A stretch of DNA of 64,000 bases, from positions 465,293 through 529,292 of the forward strand of contig NZ_VHKL01000003.1 in the NCBI RefSeq assembly GCF_007474605.1, read 5' to 3'. Positions 7,983-18,303 of this stretch are shown here, one piece after another. The position numbers were made by a program, and so were the translations under genes. A model generated the notes under the pieces. It was not told the origin of the DNA. It saw only the letters and a program-made list of their open reading frames with translations, and made no database searches. Numbering within the stretch: the stretch's first letter is position 1; each line of letters opens with the position of its first letter. The DNA is from Rhodoligotrophos appendicifer (lineage in GTDB: Bacteria; Pseudomonadota; Alphaproteobacteria; Rhizobiales; Im1).

Positions 7983-8903
7983 CTATCTGGACCCCTCCGC
8001 AGCGGAGATTTGTTCGGCCCGGTCGATGGTTCTCTGCAGCAGCCGGACGGTTGCCGCGTCCACCATGCGGCCTTCGACCTGCACCGCGCCGAGCCCCTGC
8101 CGCTTGGCCTCTTCATAGGCTTCCCGGCCCTCATAAGCGCGCTTCACATCGGCCGGATCGGGGGAGAAGATGCTGCGGGCGATCTCGACCTGGGAGGGAT
8201 GGATCGCCCATTTGCCGACGCAGCCCAGCTTCAGGGCGCGCTCGCATTCCAGGCGGAAATAGTCGCTGTCGCGGAAATTCGGGAACGGCCCGTCCACGGC
8301 CTGGATGCCGTTGGCGCGCGCAGCGACCACGATCTTGTTGCGGGCATAATGCCAAATGTCGCCGGGATAGCCGCTGTCGCCGAACAGGGCCGCCTCGTCG
8401 ATCCCCTGCGAGGCGGAGTAATCGCCCATCCCGAAGATCATGGCCTCCAGCCGGGGCGAGCTTGCGGCGATCTCGTCCACCCGCATCAGCGCCTCCGCCT
8501 CCTCGATCAGCACCTCGATGCCGATCTTCTTCGTCAGGCCGAGCTTGCGCTCGATCTGGCTCAGCAGGATATCGACCCAGGCGACGTCGCGGCCGTTTTT
8601 GACTTTCGGCACCATGATCGTGTCGAGATGCTCATGCGCACCTTCCACGACGGAGATCACGTCCTCATAGGCATATTGCGTCTCGAGGTCGTTGATCCGC
8701 ACGCAGCGCGTCGTCCGCCCCCAGTTGTGGGTCGACAGGGCCTCGATGATGCTGCCCCGCGCCGCCACCTTGGCATTGGGGGCGACGGCGTCTTCGAGGT
8801 CCAGGAACACGTGGTCGACCCCGAGGCCTGCGGCTTTCGCCATCATTTTCGGATTGCTGCCGGGGACGGCGAGCTGGCAGCGGCGCAGGCGCATGGGTCT
8901 CAT
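7983..8903 (-). CDS. HpcH/HpaI (CitE-type) lyase, malyl-CoA/beta-methylmalyl-CoA lyase-like
   Basis: Class of enzymes that cleave or form malyl-, beta-methylmalyl- or citramalyl-CoA with Mg2+. 306 residues from the ATG at 8903 (AAGGAAG about 9 nt upstream). The text strongly resembles Mcl1 of the ethylmalonyl-CoA pathway: RCQLAVPGSNP at the N-terminus, FLDLEDAVAP, TIMVPKV, EIAASSPRL and VDGPFPNF, then GCVGKWAIHPSQVEIA. It lies 25 nt after a CoA transferase, the same pair that handles itaconate or mesaconate in other proteobacteria. The assignment to the malyl-CoA-lyase family is firm; citramalyl-CoA versus malyl-CoA cannot be decided by eye. Confidence 0.88.
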   Translation of the reverse strand: MRPMRLRRCQLAVPGSNPKMMAKAAGLGVDHVFLDLEDAVAPNAKVAARGSIIEALSTHNWGRTTRCVRINDLETQYAYEDVISVVEGAHEHLDTIMVPKVKNGRDVAWVDILLSQIERKLGLTKKIGIEVLIEEAEALMRVDEIAASSPRLEAMIFGMGDYSASQGIDEAALFGDSGYPGDIWHYARNKIVVAARANGIQAVDGPFPNFRDSDYFRLECERALKLGCVGKWAIHPSQVEIARSIFSPDPADVKRAYEGREAYEEAKRQGLGAVQVEGRMVDAATVRLLQRTIDRAEQISAAEGSR

Positions 8904-8928
8904 GGGTGATCTTCCTTGTCTTAGGGTC

Positions 8929-10161
8929 TCAGGCGATCGCGCAGGCCGCGCGAAGTGTTTCGATGTCCGAGGGTTTATATCCGGCCTCCGCCAGCACGGC
9001 ATCGGTATGTTCGCCCGTCAGCGGCGAGCGCGTCTGGACCCCGGAAAAGGTTTTCGACATCCGGATCGGCGAATTGGCGATGCTGTAGCGGTGCGCCGAA
9101 CCGGGATGGTCGACCTCCGCCACCATGCTGCGGGCGGCCACATGCGGATCGGCGAGAATGTCGGCGACGGTGTTGACCGGCCCGAAGGGCACGCGCCCGC
9201 CGAGCAGGGACTGGATCTCGGCCTTGCTGCGGCGCGCGCTCCACTCTGAGACCAGGGCGACGACCTCGCCCTTCCGGGCGGTGCGTGCTTCGTTCGAGCC
9301 GTAGCGGGGATCGCGCCCGAGCTCGGGCTGGCCCATGATCTCCGTCAGCAGCAGCCAGAAATTCTCCCGCGGGCACGCGATGGTCACCCATCCGTCGCTG
9401 GCCGGGAACAGCCCGAAGGGGCACAGCAGCGGATGCCCGTTGCCCTCCGGCCCCGGCACCTGGCCGGCATAGGAATGCTGGTAGATGATCCGCTCGCACA
9501 AAGCGAGCATGCTGTCATACATGGCGAGGTCCACGAACTGGCCCTCCCCCGTCTTGTCCGCATGCCGCACCGCCGCCAGGATCGCGAAGGCGCTCATCAT
9601 GGCCGGCACCAGGTCGCCGACCCCCGGTCCGATCTTGAGCGGCGTGTCCGCGTCGGGCCCGGTGATGCCGATGATCCCGCCCATGGCCTGGGCGACCACG
9701 TCGAAGGCGGGCCAGTCCACATAGGGGCTCGCGCCGCTGCGCGGATCGCCGAACCCGCGAAGGGCGGCATAGACGAGTTTGCGATTCGTGGCGGCGAGCG
9801 TCTCGTAGCCGATCCCCAGCCGGTCCATGACGCCGGCGCGGAAATTCTCGACGACCACATCCGCCTCCTGGACCAGCCGCAGGAAGACCTCCCGCCCCTG
9901 CGCATGCTTCAGGTCGAGCGCCACGCTGAGCTTGTTGCGGTTGACGCTCTGGAAATAGCCGCCGAAGGACTTCAGCTGATCATCAGCCGCAAAGGGTCCG
10001 AACAGCCGTGTCGGCTCTCCGTCCAGGGGCTCGATCTTGATGACCGTGGCACCTTGGTCGCCCAGCATCATGGTGCAGAACGGCCCGGCGAGCATCTGCG
10101 TCAGGTCGATGACCTTCAGCCCGGTGAGAGCACCGGGTGCGCGCTGCAATGTGTCGGTCAT
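8929..10161 (-). CDS. Class III CoA transferase (CaiB/BaiF)
   Basis: 410-residue CoA transferase with TGLKVIDLTQMLAGPF at the N-terminus, GDQGATVIKIEP, and GPGVGDLVPAMMSAF carrying the catalytic Asp (residue 183). The ATG at 10161 is preferred over one 15 nt upstream because AGGGTG precedes it. It is the first gene of a two-gene leftward unit with the malyl-CoA-lyase-like gene. In itaconate degradation a CaiB-type enzyme activates the diacid before hydration and cleavage by a CitE-type lyase, so a C5 dicarboxylate or homologue is a reasonable guess. The candidate operator at 10258 lies 97 nt upstream. Confidence 0.92.
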   Translation of the reverse strand: MTDTLQRAPGALTGLKVIDLTQMLAGPFCTMMLGDQGATVIKIEPLDGEPTRLFGPFAADDQLKSFGGYFQSVNRNKLSVALDLKHAQGREVFLRLVQEADVVVENFRAGVMDRLGIGYETLAATNRKLVYAALRGFGDPRSGASPYVDWPAFDVVAQAMGGIIGITGPDADTPLKIGPGVGDLVPAMMSAFAILAAVRHADKTGEGQFVDLAMYDSMLALCERIIYQHSYAGQVPGPEGNGHPLLCPFGLFPASDGWVTIACPRENFWLLLTEIMGQPELGRDPRYGSNEARTARKGEVVALVSEWSARRSKAEIQSLLGGRVPFGPVNTVADILADPHVAARSMVAEVDHPGSAHRYSIANSPIRMSKTFSGVQTRSPLTGEHTDAVLAEAGYKPSDIETLRAACAIA

Positions 10162-10257
10162 GTCACCCTGTTGCATTGAGCCTGATCTCGTCGCTCCCGT
10201 CTCCTTCTATAGCGGAAGTTCGGGCGCGATATCCATCCCTGGCGGTGTCCTTATTTG

Positions 10258-10272
10258 TCTAACATATGTTCG
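10258..10272. promoter_or_regulatory. Candidate operator TCTAAC-N4-GTTCG, copy 2
   Basis: TCTAACATATGTTCG, with AACATATGTT (10261-10270) a perfect 10-nt palindrome. It is identical to the site at 7947-7961 except for the central four bases, and lies 97 nt before the start of the CoA transferase/lyase unit. The two operons are therefore probably co-regulated. Confidence 0.5.
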
Positions 10273-10484
10273 AATTTCGGATGCCTCGCAAGGTTGCTTT
10301 TGCCGAGCCTGCGGTGTTTTTTGCATCGAGCATGCGCTGCCGGCGGTCTCTGGCGCCGGCAGCGGGCCCGGCCCCCTCGGCCGAAAACCCTTCCGCGTGG
10401 CCCTCGCAGGACACGATAGCGCAGTGACGCAGCCCCTGGCCCTGCGCGATCATGGCCCGATCGGCCCTCGCCGTGCTCATCCCA

Positions 10485-10519
10485 GATCCGTTCTTGCGGA
10501 TCCCCGATCCATTCTTGCG
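10485..10519. repeat. Short direct repeat with internal hairpin
   Basis: GATCCGTTCTTGCG (10485-10498) and GATCCATTCTTGCG (10506-10519) differ at one base. The first copy forms a 6-bp stem GATCCG/CGGATC around TTCTTG (10485-10502). They lie about 90-120 nt upstream of the FAD oxidase start and may be regulator sites or a small structured leader. Confidence 0.4.
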
Positions 10520-10606
10520 CCGCTTGTAACGCGCATGACCAATGGGTGATTGCATTTGGCCGTGGCTTGAGCATGGATGTCGGCGGACGTGGCGGATGAG
10601 GGACGG

Positions 10607-11779
10607 ATGGTGACGCAGCATACGGAGATCGCCATCATTGGCGGGGGTGTGATCGGCTCGGCGGTAGCGTTTTTCCTGCGCGAACTGGGCTATGACGGCA
10701 CCGTCACCGTCTTCGAGAAGGACCCCTCCTACCAATTCGCCTCCACGGCGCGCTCGGCAGCCTCCATTCGCCAGCAATTCACCACCACCGTCAGCACCCA
10801 GATGTCGCAATTCTCCTACGGCTTCCTGGAGAGCCTTCCCGAGCGCTTCGGCGATGACGGCGACATCGGCATGTTCCGCGGCGGCTATCTGCTCGTCGCC
10901 GACGCCGCCCGCGCCGACGCCCTGCGCGCCTGTCACAAGACCTTCGTCAGCCTCGGCTCCGACATCGCCTGGCTCGACGCTCCCGATCTCGCCCAGCGCT
11001 TTCCCTGGCTCAACACCGAGGACCTGGTCGGCGCCACGCTGGGCCTGTCCGGCGAGGGCTGGTTCGACGCCTATATGCTGCTCCGCATCCTGCGCCGCGA
11101 GGCCCGCAAGCTGGGGGTCGTTTATTGTGATCAGGAGGTCACCGGCATCGATGTCGCCGGCGATCGCGTGACGGCGGTCCGCACCGCCTCCGGCGCCGTC
11201 TGGTCCTGCGCGATGGCGGTGAACGCCGCAGGCCCCGCCGGCGGCCAGGTCGCCGCCCTCGCCGGCTGCGAGTTGCCCGTCGAGCCGCGCAAGCGCACCA
11301 TGTTCGTCATCCAGGCGCCCTTGAGCAACAAGGGCATGCCCTTCATCTTCGATTCGACCGGCGTGGCGATCCGCCCGGAAGGCGACCGCTTCATCTGCAG
11401 CGCACCGCCCGATCCCGAGAACGACCCGCATCCCGGCGATGATTTCGAGCCCGATTTCAACCTCTTCGAGGACAAGGTCTGGCCGGCCCTGGCCCATCGC
11501 ATCCCCGCTCTGGAGGAATTGCGCATGGTGAGCGCCTGGGCGGGCCATTATGAGATGAACCTCCTCGACCACAATGGCGTCGTCGGCCCGCATCCCGACC
11601 TCGCCAACTTCCTCTTCGCCACCGGCTTTTCCGGCCACGGCGTCATGCATTCTCCCGCCACCGGTCGCGGCATCGCCGAATGGATCCTCAACGGCCGCTA
11701 CACCTCCCTCGACCTGAGCCCCCTCGGCTATGACCGCATCCGCACCGGCACGCCCATCCGGGAAGCCCTCGTCTACTGA
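10607..11779 (+). CDS. FAD-dependent amine/amino-acid oxidoreductase (DAO family)
   Basis: 390-residue flavoprotein with the dinucleotide motif EIAIIGGGVIGSAVAFF at the N-terminus, followed by an acidic strand end (VFEKD). The C-terminal GFSGHGVMHSPATGRGIAEW is typical of the DAO/FOXRED1/sarcosine-oxidase-like group. The ATG at 10607 is preferred since GAGGGA precedes it; an ATG at 10577 would add ten residues. It heads a rightward unit with a molybdenum hydroxylase, a second FAD amine dehydrogenase and an aminotransferase, suggesting oxidative deamination or N-dealkylation of an amino or imino acid. No Cys for covalent flavin is evident to me. Confidence 0.87.
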   Translation: MVTQHTEIAIIGGGVIGSAVAFFLRELGYDGTVTVFEKDPSYQFASTARSAASIRQQFTTTVSTQMSQFSYGFLESLPERFGDDGDIGMFRGGYLLVADAARADALRACHKTFVSLGSDIAWLDAPDLAQRFPWLNTEDLVGATLGLSGEGWFDAYMLLRILRREARKLGVVYCDQEVTGIDVAGDRVTAVRTASGAVWSCAMAVNAAGPAGGQVAALAGCELPVEPRKRTMFVIQAPLSNKGMPFIFDSTGVAIRPEGDRFICSAPPDPENDPHPGDDFEPDFNLFEDKVWPALAHRIPALEELRMVSAWAGHYEMNLLDHNGVVGPHPDLANFLFATGFSGHGVMHSPATGRGIAEWILNGRYTSLDLSPLGYDRIRTGTPIREALVY

Positions 11780-11815
11780 ACCCCACCGCTGGCTCCGCAG
11801 AAAGAGATCGCAGGC

Positions 11816-14182
11816 ATGAACCGGCCTCTCGCTTACGACCGTCCGCTGATCACGCCCGCCGAGGATCCCCGCTCCATCGGCCGCCTGGAGGATGAGCGCT
11901 TCGTCACCGGGCACGGGCGCTATGTGGACGACGTCCCAGCCGACGGCCATCTCTTCGCAGCCTTCCTCCGCTCGCCCCATGCCCATGCCGAGATCGTCTC
12001 GATCGACGTGGCCCAGGCCCTGGCCATGCCCGGCATCCGCGCCGTCTTCACCGGCGACGACCTTCTCGCCGACGGTCTCGGCCCGCTCCCCTGCTCGGTG
12101 GTGTTGCAGCCGCCGACGCCGCTGACGGTGCCGGACCGCCATACCTTGGCGAAGGGTCGCGTCCGCCATGTCGGCGAGCCCGTGGCCATGATCCTCGCCG
12201 ACAGCCGCGCCGCGGCCCAGGACGCGCTTGAGACTGTCGAGGTCGACTATGAGAGCCTGCCCGCAATCGTCGACCTGCGCCGTGCCCGCAGCCCCGACGC
12301 ACCGCAGATCTGGTCCGAGGCCGCCCTGAACACCGCCTATTGCTACCGCCGCGGCGACCACGAGAAGACGGAAGCAGCCTTCGCCGAGGCAGCCCATGTG
12401 GTCGAGCTCGATCTCGTCAACAACCGCGTCGCCGCCGCGGCCATGGAGCCGCGCACCGCCATCGGCTATTGGATCGAGGCCGAACAGCGCTACGAGCTGC
12501 ATTTCAGCGGCTCCTTCGTCCACCTCATCCGCCGCGAGCTCGCCGACGGGGTCTTCCACGTCCCCCATGACCGGCTCGACCTCGTCACCCCCGATGTCGG
12601 CGGCGGCTTCGGCATGAAGAACGTGAACTATCCCGAATATGCGGCGGTCCTCTGGGCCGCGCGCCGCATGGGCCAGCCGGTGCGCTGGGCAGCCGAGCGC
12701 ATGGAGGAGTTCCTGGGCGGTGTCCATGGCCGCGACAACCTCACCCGCGCCCGCCTGGCCCTCGATGCGGAGGGCAATTTCACTGGCCTGTGGGTCGAGA
12801 CCACGGCCAATCTCGGCGCCTATGTCTCCTCCGGCGGCCCCGGCAGCTCCACCATGGCGTCCGCCTCCGCCATGGGCGGCCTCTATGCCATCCCGGCGAT
12901 TGCCATGGAGGTCCACGGCGTCTTCACCAACACGACGCCCGTCGATGCCTATCGCGGCGCCGGCAAGCCCGAAGCCAATTACATCATCGAGCGGATCATC
13001 GACGTGGCGGCCCATCGCCTCGGCCTCGACCGCATCGAGCTGCGTCGCCGCAACGTCATGCGCGACTTTCCCTATCGCAACGGCACCGGCCTCACCGTCG
13101 ACAGCGGCGCCTTCGCCGAGACCATCGACCGCGGCCTCCTCCATGCCGACCTGGACGGCCTTGCCGCGCGCCGGGCGGAGGCGCAGGCCCGCGGCAAGCT
13201 CTACGGCGCCGGCATCGGCTGTTTCATGGAGACCTCCCGCGGCCAGCCCAACGAGGAGGCCTGGCTGCGCTTCCTGGAGGACGACCGCATCGAGTTGATC
13301 GTCGGCACCCAGTCCAATGGCCAGGGCCACGAGACGAGCTTCGTCCAATTGGTCGCCGCCCGCCTGGGCATGCCGCTTGGGGCCTTCCACTTCATCCAGG
13401 GCGACACGCGGCGCATCGCCACCGGCGGCGCCCATGGCGGGGCGCGCTCCCTGCATATGGGCAGCGCGGCCCTCCTCCTGGCCATCGACGATCTGCTTGC
13501 CAAGGCCAAGCCCGCAGCGGCCCGCCTGCTCCAGGCGCTGCCGGAGGAGGTCTCCTTCTCCGCCGCCACCGGCACCTTCCTGTGCACCGGCGATCCCGCA
13601 CCGCAGCCGCGCGCCATCGGCCTCGCCGAAGTCGCCCGGCATCTGCGCCAGTCGCCCGACGAGGCGCCGTTGCACGGCCATGGCATGAACATCTGCGATC
13701 TCTTCAACTATCCCGGCGGCTGCCATGTGGCCGAGGTCGAGATCGACCCCGAGACCGGCAGCGTCACCCTCGCCCGCTATGCCGCCGTCGACGACTACGG
13801 CACCCTCATCAATCCGCTGCTCGCCGAGAACCAGGTCCAGGGCGGCATCGTCCAGGGCATCGGCCAGGCGCTCATGGAGGAGTCGGTCTATGATCCCGAC
13901 ACCGGCCAGCTGATCAGCGCGAGCTTCACCGATTACGCCATGCCCCGCGGCGAGGATATTCCGAGCCTCGACCTCCGCTTCATCGAAGCGCCGACCAAGG
14001 CCAATCCCATCGGCGTCAAGGGCTCCGGCCAGGCCGGCGCCATCGCCTCGCCCCAGGCCGTCATCAACGCCGTGGTCGACGCCTTGCGCCTCTTCGGCAT
14101 CGAGCATATCGACATGCCCGCCACGCCTCACCGCATCTGGCAGGCGCTGCAGCAGGCGAGGCCGTCGGGAGCGACCCCATGA
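11816..14182 (+). CDS. Molybdenum hydroxylase large subunit (xanthine/aldehyde oxidase family)
   Basis: 788-residue Moco-binding subunit. [21 protein letters not shown] opens the family fold; GGGFGMK lies near residue 260, AYRGAGK near 378-384, and SNGQGHETS supplies the molybdopterin Gln. The CO-dehydrogenase loop AYxCSFR is absent. At the place of the universal base Glu (motif GxGExG) the protein reads [11 protein letters not shown] with Gln739. No gene for the usual FAD or 2Fe-2S subunit is adjacent; the flanking genes are FAD amine oxidoreductases. The stop overlaps the next ATG by 4 nt. It is a real, intact gene, but its electron acceptor and activity are unclear. Confidence 0.9.
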   Translation: MNRPLAYDRPLITPAEDPRSIGRLEDERFVTGHGRYVDDVPADGHLFAAFLRSPHAHAEIVSIDVAQALAMPGIRAVFTGDDLLADGLGPLPCSVVLQPPTPLTVPDRHTLAKGRVRHVGEPVAMILADSRAAAQDALETVEVDYESLPAIVDLRRARSPDAPQIWSEAALNTAYCYRRGDHEKTEAAFAEAAHVVELDLVNNRVAAAAMEPRTAIGYWIEAEQRYELHFSGSFVHLIRRELADGVFHVPHDRLDLVTPDVGGGFGMKNVNYPEYAAVLWAARRMGQPVRWAAERMEEFLGGVHGRDNLTRARLALDAEGNFTGLWVETTANLGAYVSSGGPGSSTMASASAMGGLYAIPAIAMEVHGVFTNTTPVDAYRGAGKPEANYIIERIIDVAAHRLGLDRIELRRRNVMRDFPYRNGTGLTVDSGAFAETIDRGLLHADLDGLAARRAEAQARGKLYGAGIGCFMETSRGQPNEEAWLRFLEDDRIELIVGTQSNGQGHETSFVQLVAARLGMPLGAFHFIQGDTRRIATGGAHGGARSLHMGSAALLLAIDDLLAKAKPAAARLLQALPEEVSFSAATGTFLCTGDPAPQPRAIGLAEVARHLRQSPDEAPLHGHGMNICDLFNYPGGCHVAEVEIDPETGSVTLARYAAVDDYGTLINPLLAENQVQGGIVQGIGQALMEESVYDPDTGQLISASFTDYAMPRGEDIPSLDLRFIEAPTKANPIGVKGSGQAGAIASPQAVINAVVDALRLFGIEHIDMPATPHRIWQALQQARPSGATP

Positions 14183-15423
14183 CCAGGATCCTCGTCATCG
14201 GCGGCGGGATTGTCGGCACCACGATCTCCCATGAACTGGCCGATCAGGGCCATGACGTGGCCGTCGTCGACCTCCCCGACAATGACCGCCGTCCCTCCAA
14301 CGGCAATGCCGGCTGGATCGGGCACCAGGACATCATGCCCCTGAACTCCGCCCGGGTCTGGCGCAACCTGCCCGGCTGGCTCATCGATCCCGACGGCCCC
14401 CTGACCGTCCGCCCCGCCCACGCCCTCCGCCTGGTGCCCTGGCTCGTCCGTTTTGCGCAAGCCAGCCGCCCCTCCCGGGTCGCCGCCAACAGCGCGGTCA
14501 TGAGCGCGCTCAACCGGGCGGGCCTCCCCTCCTGGGAACGCCGCCTCCAGGGCCTCCGCCTGAGCGAGCATCTGCGCCGCGCGGGAGCTTTGTCCGTTCA
14601 CCGCAAGCTCGACACCTATGAGGCGGCGGCCAAGATCATCGCCCGGCAGCGCGAATTCGGCATCGAGGTCGAGCGCGTGGCGGCCGGTGGCCTGCGCGAG
14701 ATCGAGCCGGCCCTCACCGAAGGCCTGGCGGGCGGCGCCTATTATCCCAAGGCCTGCCAGGTGAGCGATCCGAAATGGCTGCTCCATGCTTTGACCGAGC
14801 GCGCCGCCGAACGCGGCATCGAGCGCATCGCCGGTCGGGTCCTGGCCGTGACGCCGATGGCGGCCGGCGGCCGCGTGATCCTGGAGGGCGGCCGCGAGCT
14901 CGAAGGCCAGAAAGTGATCCTCTCCGCCGGCATCTGGTCGAAGCCGCTGGCTGCTTCCCTGGGCGATTCCGTGCCCTTGGAGGCCGAGCGCGGTTATAAC
15001 TGGACCTTCGCGCCCGGCAGCTTCGGGGCCACCCACCCCCTGGTCCTGGAGAATGACGGCCTCACCACCACCCCCCTGGCGACTGGCGACCGCATCGGCG
15101 GCATGGTCGAGTTCGGCGGCATAGATGCCGGTCCTCGTCCCCGTCGCTTCGAGGCGATCCTGCGTCAGCTCCACCGCTATCTGCCCCGGGCCCGCACCGA
15201 GGACGGCCGCTCCTGGATGGGCCTGCGCCCCTCGACGCCCGACAGCCTTGCGGTCCTCGGTCCGTCGCGGCGCTCTCCCGACATCCTCTATGCCTTCGGC
15301 CATGGCCATTACGGCCTCACCCAGGCCTCGATCACCGCCGAGATCATCGCCGCCCTCATCGCTCAGCGGCCGACGCCGGTGGATGTCTCCATGCTGACGC
15401 CGCGCCGTTTCGGTGGCGGCTGA
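14179..15423 (+). CDS. D-amino-acid dehydrogenase-like FAD oxidoreductase (DadA type)
   Basis: 414 residues. [19 protein letters not shown] at the N-terminus binds FAD, and near the C-terminus the segment [17 protein letters not shown] matches the DadA small-subunit signature, followed by [11 protein letters not shown]. DadA enzymes oxidise D-amino acids to 2-oxo acids and pass electrons to the membrane. The start is translationally coupled (ATGA) to the molybdenum hydroxylase gene. With the aminotransferase downstream it fits catabolism of an amino or imino acid side product. Confidence 0.88.
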   Translation: MTRILVIGGGIVGTTISHELADQGHDVAVVDLPDNDRRPSNGNAGWIGHQDIMPLNSARVWRNLPGWLIDPDGPLTVRPAHALRLVPWLVRFAQASRPSRVAANSAVMSALNRAGLPSWERRLQGLRLSEHLRRAGALSVHRKLDTYEAAAKIIARQREFGIEVERVAAGGLREIEPALTEGLAGGAYYPKACQVSDPKWLLHALTERAAERGIERIAGRVLAVTPMAAGGRVILEGGRELEGQKVILSAGIWSKPLAASLGDSVPLEAERGYNWTFAPGSFGATHPLVLENDGLTTTPLATGDRIGGMVEFGGIDAGPRPRRFEAILRQLHRYLPRARTEDGRSWMGLRPSTPDSLAVLGPSRRSPDILYAFGHGHYGLTQASITAEIIAALIAQRPTPVDVSMLTPRRFGGG

Positions 15424-15476
15424 TGCCCCGTCCCCCAGACGCGGCATCGCCTGCATCTCGCCACGATCTTCGCTAG

Positions 15477-16721
<1,245 letters not shown>

Positions 16722-16754
16722 CACGGGGGCGGCTCTCTGGGGCCACACATCCCC

Positions 16755-18296
16755 TCAGGCGCCCGCGCCCGCCTCCGTCAGCAGCGACACGCCGAGCCGC
16801 GCCCGCCGCTTCAGCCACGGGCTCGGCCGGTAGCGGGGATCGCCGTAGAAATCCTGGCAGCCTTCGAGGATCCTCAGGATCACGGCGGGCCCCACCCGGT
16901 CGCCCAGGGTCAGCGGGCCGTAGGGATAGCCCAGTCCCAGCCGCACGGCATCGTCGATATCGGCAGGCGTTGCGATCTTCTGCTGGGCGATGTCGCAGGC
17001 GATGTTGACGATCATGGCGACGATGCGCTGGGCGATGAATCCGGCGCTGTCCTCGATCAGGCTGACGGGCAGGCTCGTCCGCTGCAGGGCGGCCACGGCC
17101 GAGTGGCGCGCGCTCGCCGTCGTCACCGGCGTCGGCATCACGGTGAGCCGCAGCGCCGCCTCGAACAGCATGTCGACCGCCAGCACCCGGGCCGGATCGA
17201 GCCCTTGGGCGAGCGCCGTCGTGGTGGCATCGGTACCGACCGGTGTGACCAGGCAGATGCTGTCGGGTCCGGGCGTGGTCTCCAAATCCAGCGCAGCTCC
17301 CGTGATCCCCAGCAGCGTCTCCAGCCGTGCCGCCAGCAGGGGTTCCGACGGGCTCACCCAGATCGGCGCGACGGCTGCGTCCTCGACCAGGGGCAGTTCG
17401 GGCGGCTCCTGCTTGGCCGTGCCCTCATAGACATACCAGCCGCGCCCGCTCTTGCGGCCGAACAGGCCCGCCGCCAGCCTTTGCGCCACCAGCGGCGAGG
17501 GCCGGAAGCGCGGCTCCTGGTGAAACTGGCTGTAGATCAGCTCCATCACCGGCCGCGACACGTCGAGTCCGGTCAGGTCCATCAGCTCGAAGGGCCCCAT
17601 CCGGAACCCCGCCACCTCCCGCATCACCCGGTCGATGGTCGCAGGCGCAGCGATCCCCTCCTGCAGGATCCGCAAACCCTCCGTCGACAGGCCCCGGCCC
17701 GCGTGATTGACCAGGAAGCCCGGCGTATCCTCGGTGCGCACCGGCCGATGCCCGCAGGCCTGGGCGAGCCGGTCCAGCCGGTCGAGGACCGATGCCTGAG
17801 TCTGCAACCCGCGCACCACTTCGACCACCTTCATCAGCGGCACGGGATTGAAGAAATGGAAGCCCGCCACCCGCTGCGGCAGCCGGCAGGCGCTGGCGAT
17901 CGCGGTCACCGAGAGCGAGGAGGTGTTCGTCGCCAGGATCGCGTCCTCTGCGACCACTTGCTCCAGCGCCGAAAACAGGGCCTGCTTGGCGTCCAGCCGC
18001 TCGACGATCGCCTCGATCACCACCGCCGCAGCGGCGAGCCCGTCGAGGTCGCCGGCGACCGAGAGCAGACCGGTAGCCTGCTCCGCCGCCTCCGCGCTGA
18101 TCTTGCCGCGGCCTGCGAGGGTGGCCAGCGTGTCGGCGACGGCCTGTCGCGCCGCCTCGGCGGCCTCGCGGCTCACATCATGCAGTGTGACCGGGAACCC
18201 CGCCTGCACGCAGATCTGGGCGATGCCGCGACCCATGGCCCCGGCACCGACCACGCCCACGACGCAGCGGTCGCCCCCGTTCAGGTCTGCAGCCAA
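16755..18296 (-). CDS. 3-hydroxyacyl-CoA dehydrogenase, PaaH-like
   Basis: 513 residues: an NAD-binding domain with VVGVVGAGAMGRGIAQI at the N-terminus, the catalytic-His segment AGFHFFNPVPLMKVVEVV, and two C-terminal 3HCDH domains. The double C-terminal domain and length match PaaH/PaaC (3-hydroxyadipyl-CoA dehydrogenase) and related enzymes rather than the 280-residue Hbd type. It is the last gene of the 17-gene leftward run, 7 nt after LeuD. A role in oxidising a 3-hydroxy-dicarboxyl-CoA would fit a ring-derived product. It gives (3S)-hydroxyacyl-CoA oxidation, unlike the MFE-2-type SDR at 6987. Confidence 0.9.
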   Translation of the reverse strand: MAADLNGGDRCVVGVVGAGAMGRGIAQICVQAGFPVTLHDVSREAAEAARQAVADTLATLAGRGKISAEAAEQATGLLSVAGDLDGLAAAAVVIEAIVERLDAKQALFSALEQVVAEDAILATNTSSLSVTAIASACRLPQRVAGFHFFNPVPLMKVVEVVRGLQTQASVLDRLDRLAQACGHRPVRTEDTPGFLVNHAGRGLSTEGLRILQEGIAAPATIDRVMREVAGFRMGPFELMDLTGLDVSRPVMELIYSQFHQEPRFRPSPLVAQRLAAGLFGRKSGRGWYVYEGTAKQEPPELPLVEDAAVAPIWVSPSEPLLAARLETLLGITGAALDLETTPGPDSICLVTPVGTDATTTALAQGLDPARVLAVDMLFEAALRLTVMPTPVTTASARHSAVAALQRTSLPVSLIEDSAGFIAQRIVAMIVNIACDIAQQKIATPADIDDAVRLGLGYPYGPLTLGDRVGPAVILRILEGCQDFYGDPRYRPSPWLKRRARLGVSLLTEAGAGA

Positions 18297-18303
18297 AGGA
18301 TCC

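Larger units (their letters stand above)
10162..10606. other. Divergent intergenic region
   Basis: 445 nt between the leftward CoA transferase and the rightward FAD oxidase, so it must hold both promoters. It contains the operator-like motif at 10258-10272 and a pair of near-identical 14-nt direct repeats at 10485-10519. Reading frames within it have no family resemblance and unusual composition (Arg/Gly/Ala-rich), and I do not call a gene there. Confidence 0.6.

Noticed and set aside
10251..10574. Possible small minus-strand gene (about 107 residues) in the divergent gap
   Set aside because: No family resemblance, Arg-rich, no ribosome site, and it covers the likely promoters and repeats.
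10259..14131. A 1290-residue minus-strand reading frame opposite the molybdenum hydroxylase
   Set aside because: It is antisense to a protein with clear molybdopterin motifs; its composition (Gly/Ala/Asp-rich, no family motif) is typical of the empty antisense frame in G+C-rich DNA.
11816..14182. Identification as carbon monoxide dehydrogenase CoxL
   Set aside because: The AYxCSFR active-site loop is absent (AYRGAGK instead) and no coxS or coxM is adjacent.
16722..16754. Intrinsic terminator between the convergent aminotransferase and PaaH-like genes
   Set aside because: The 33-nt gap has G+C-rich runs but no clean stem-loop or T-run.
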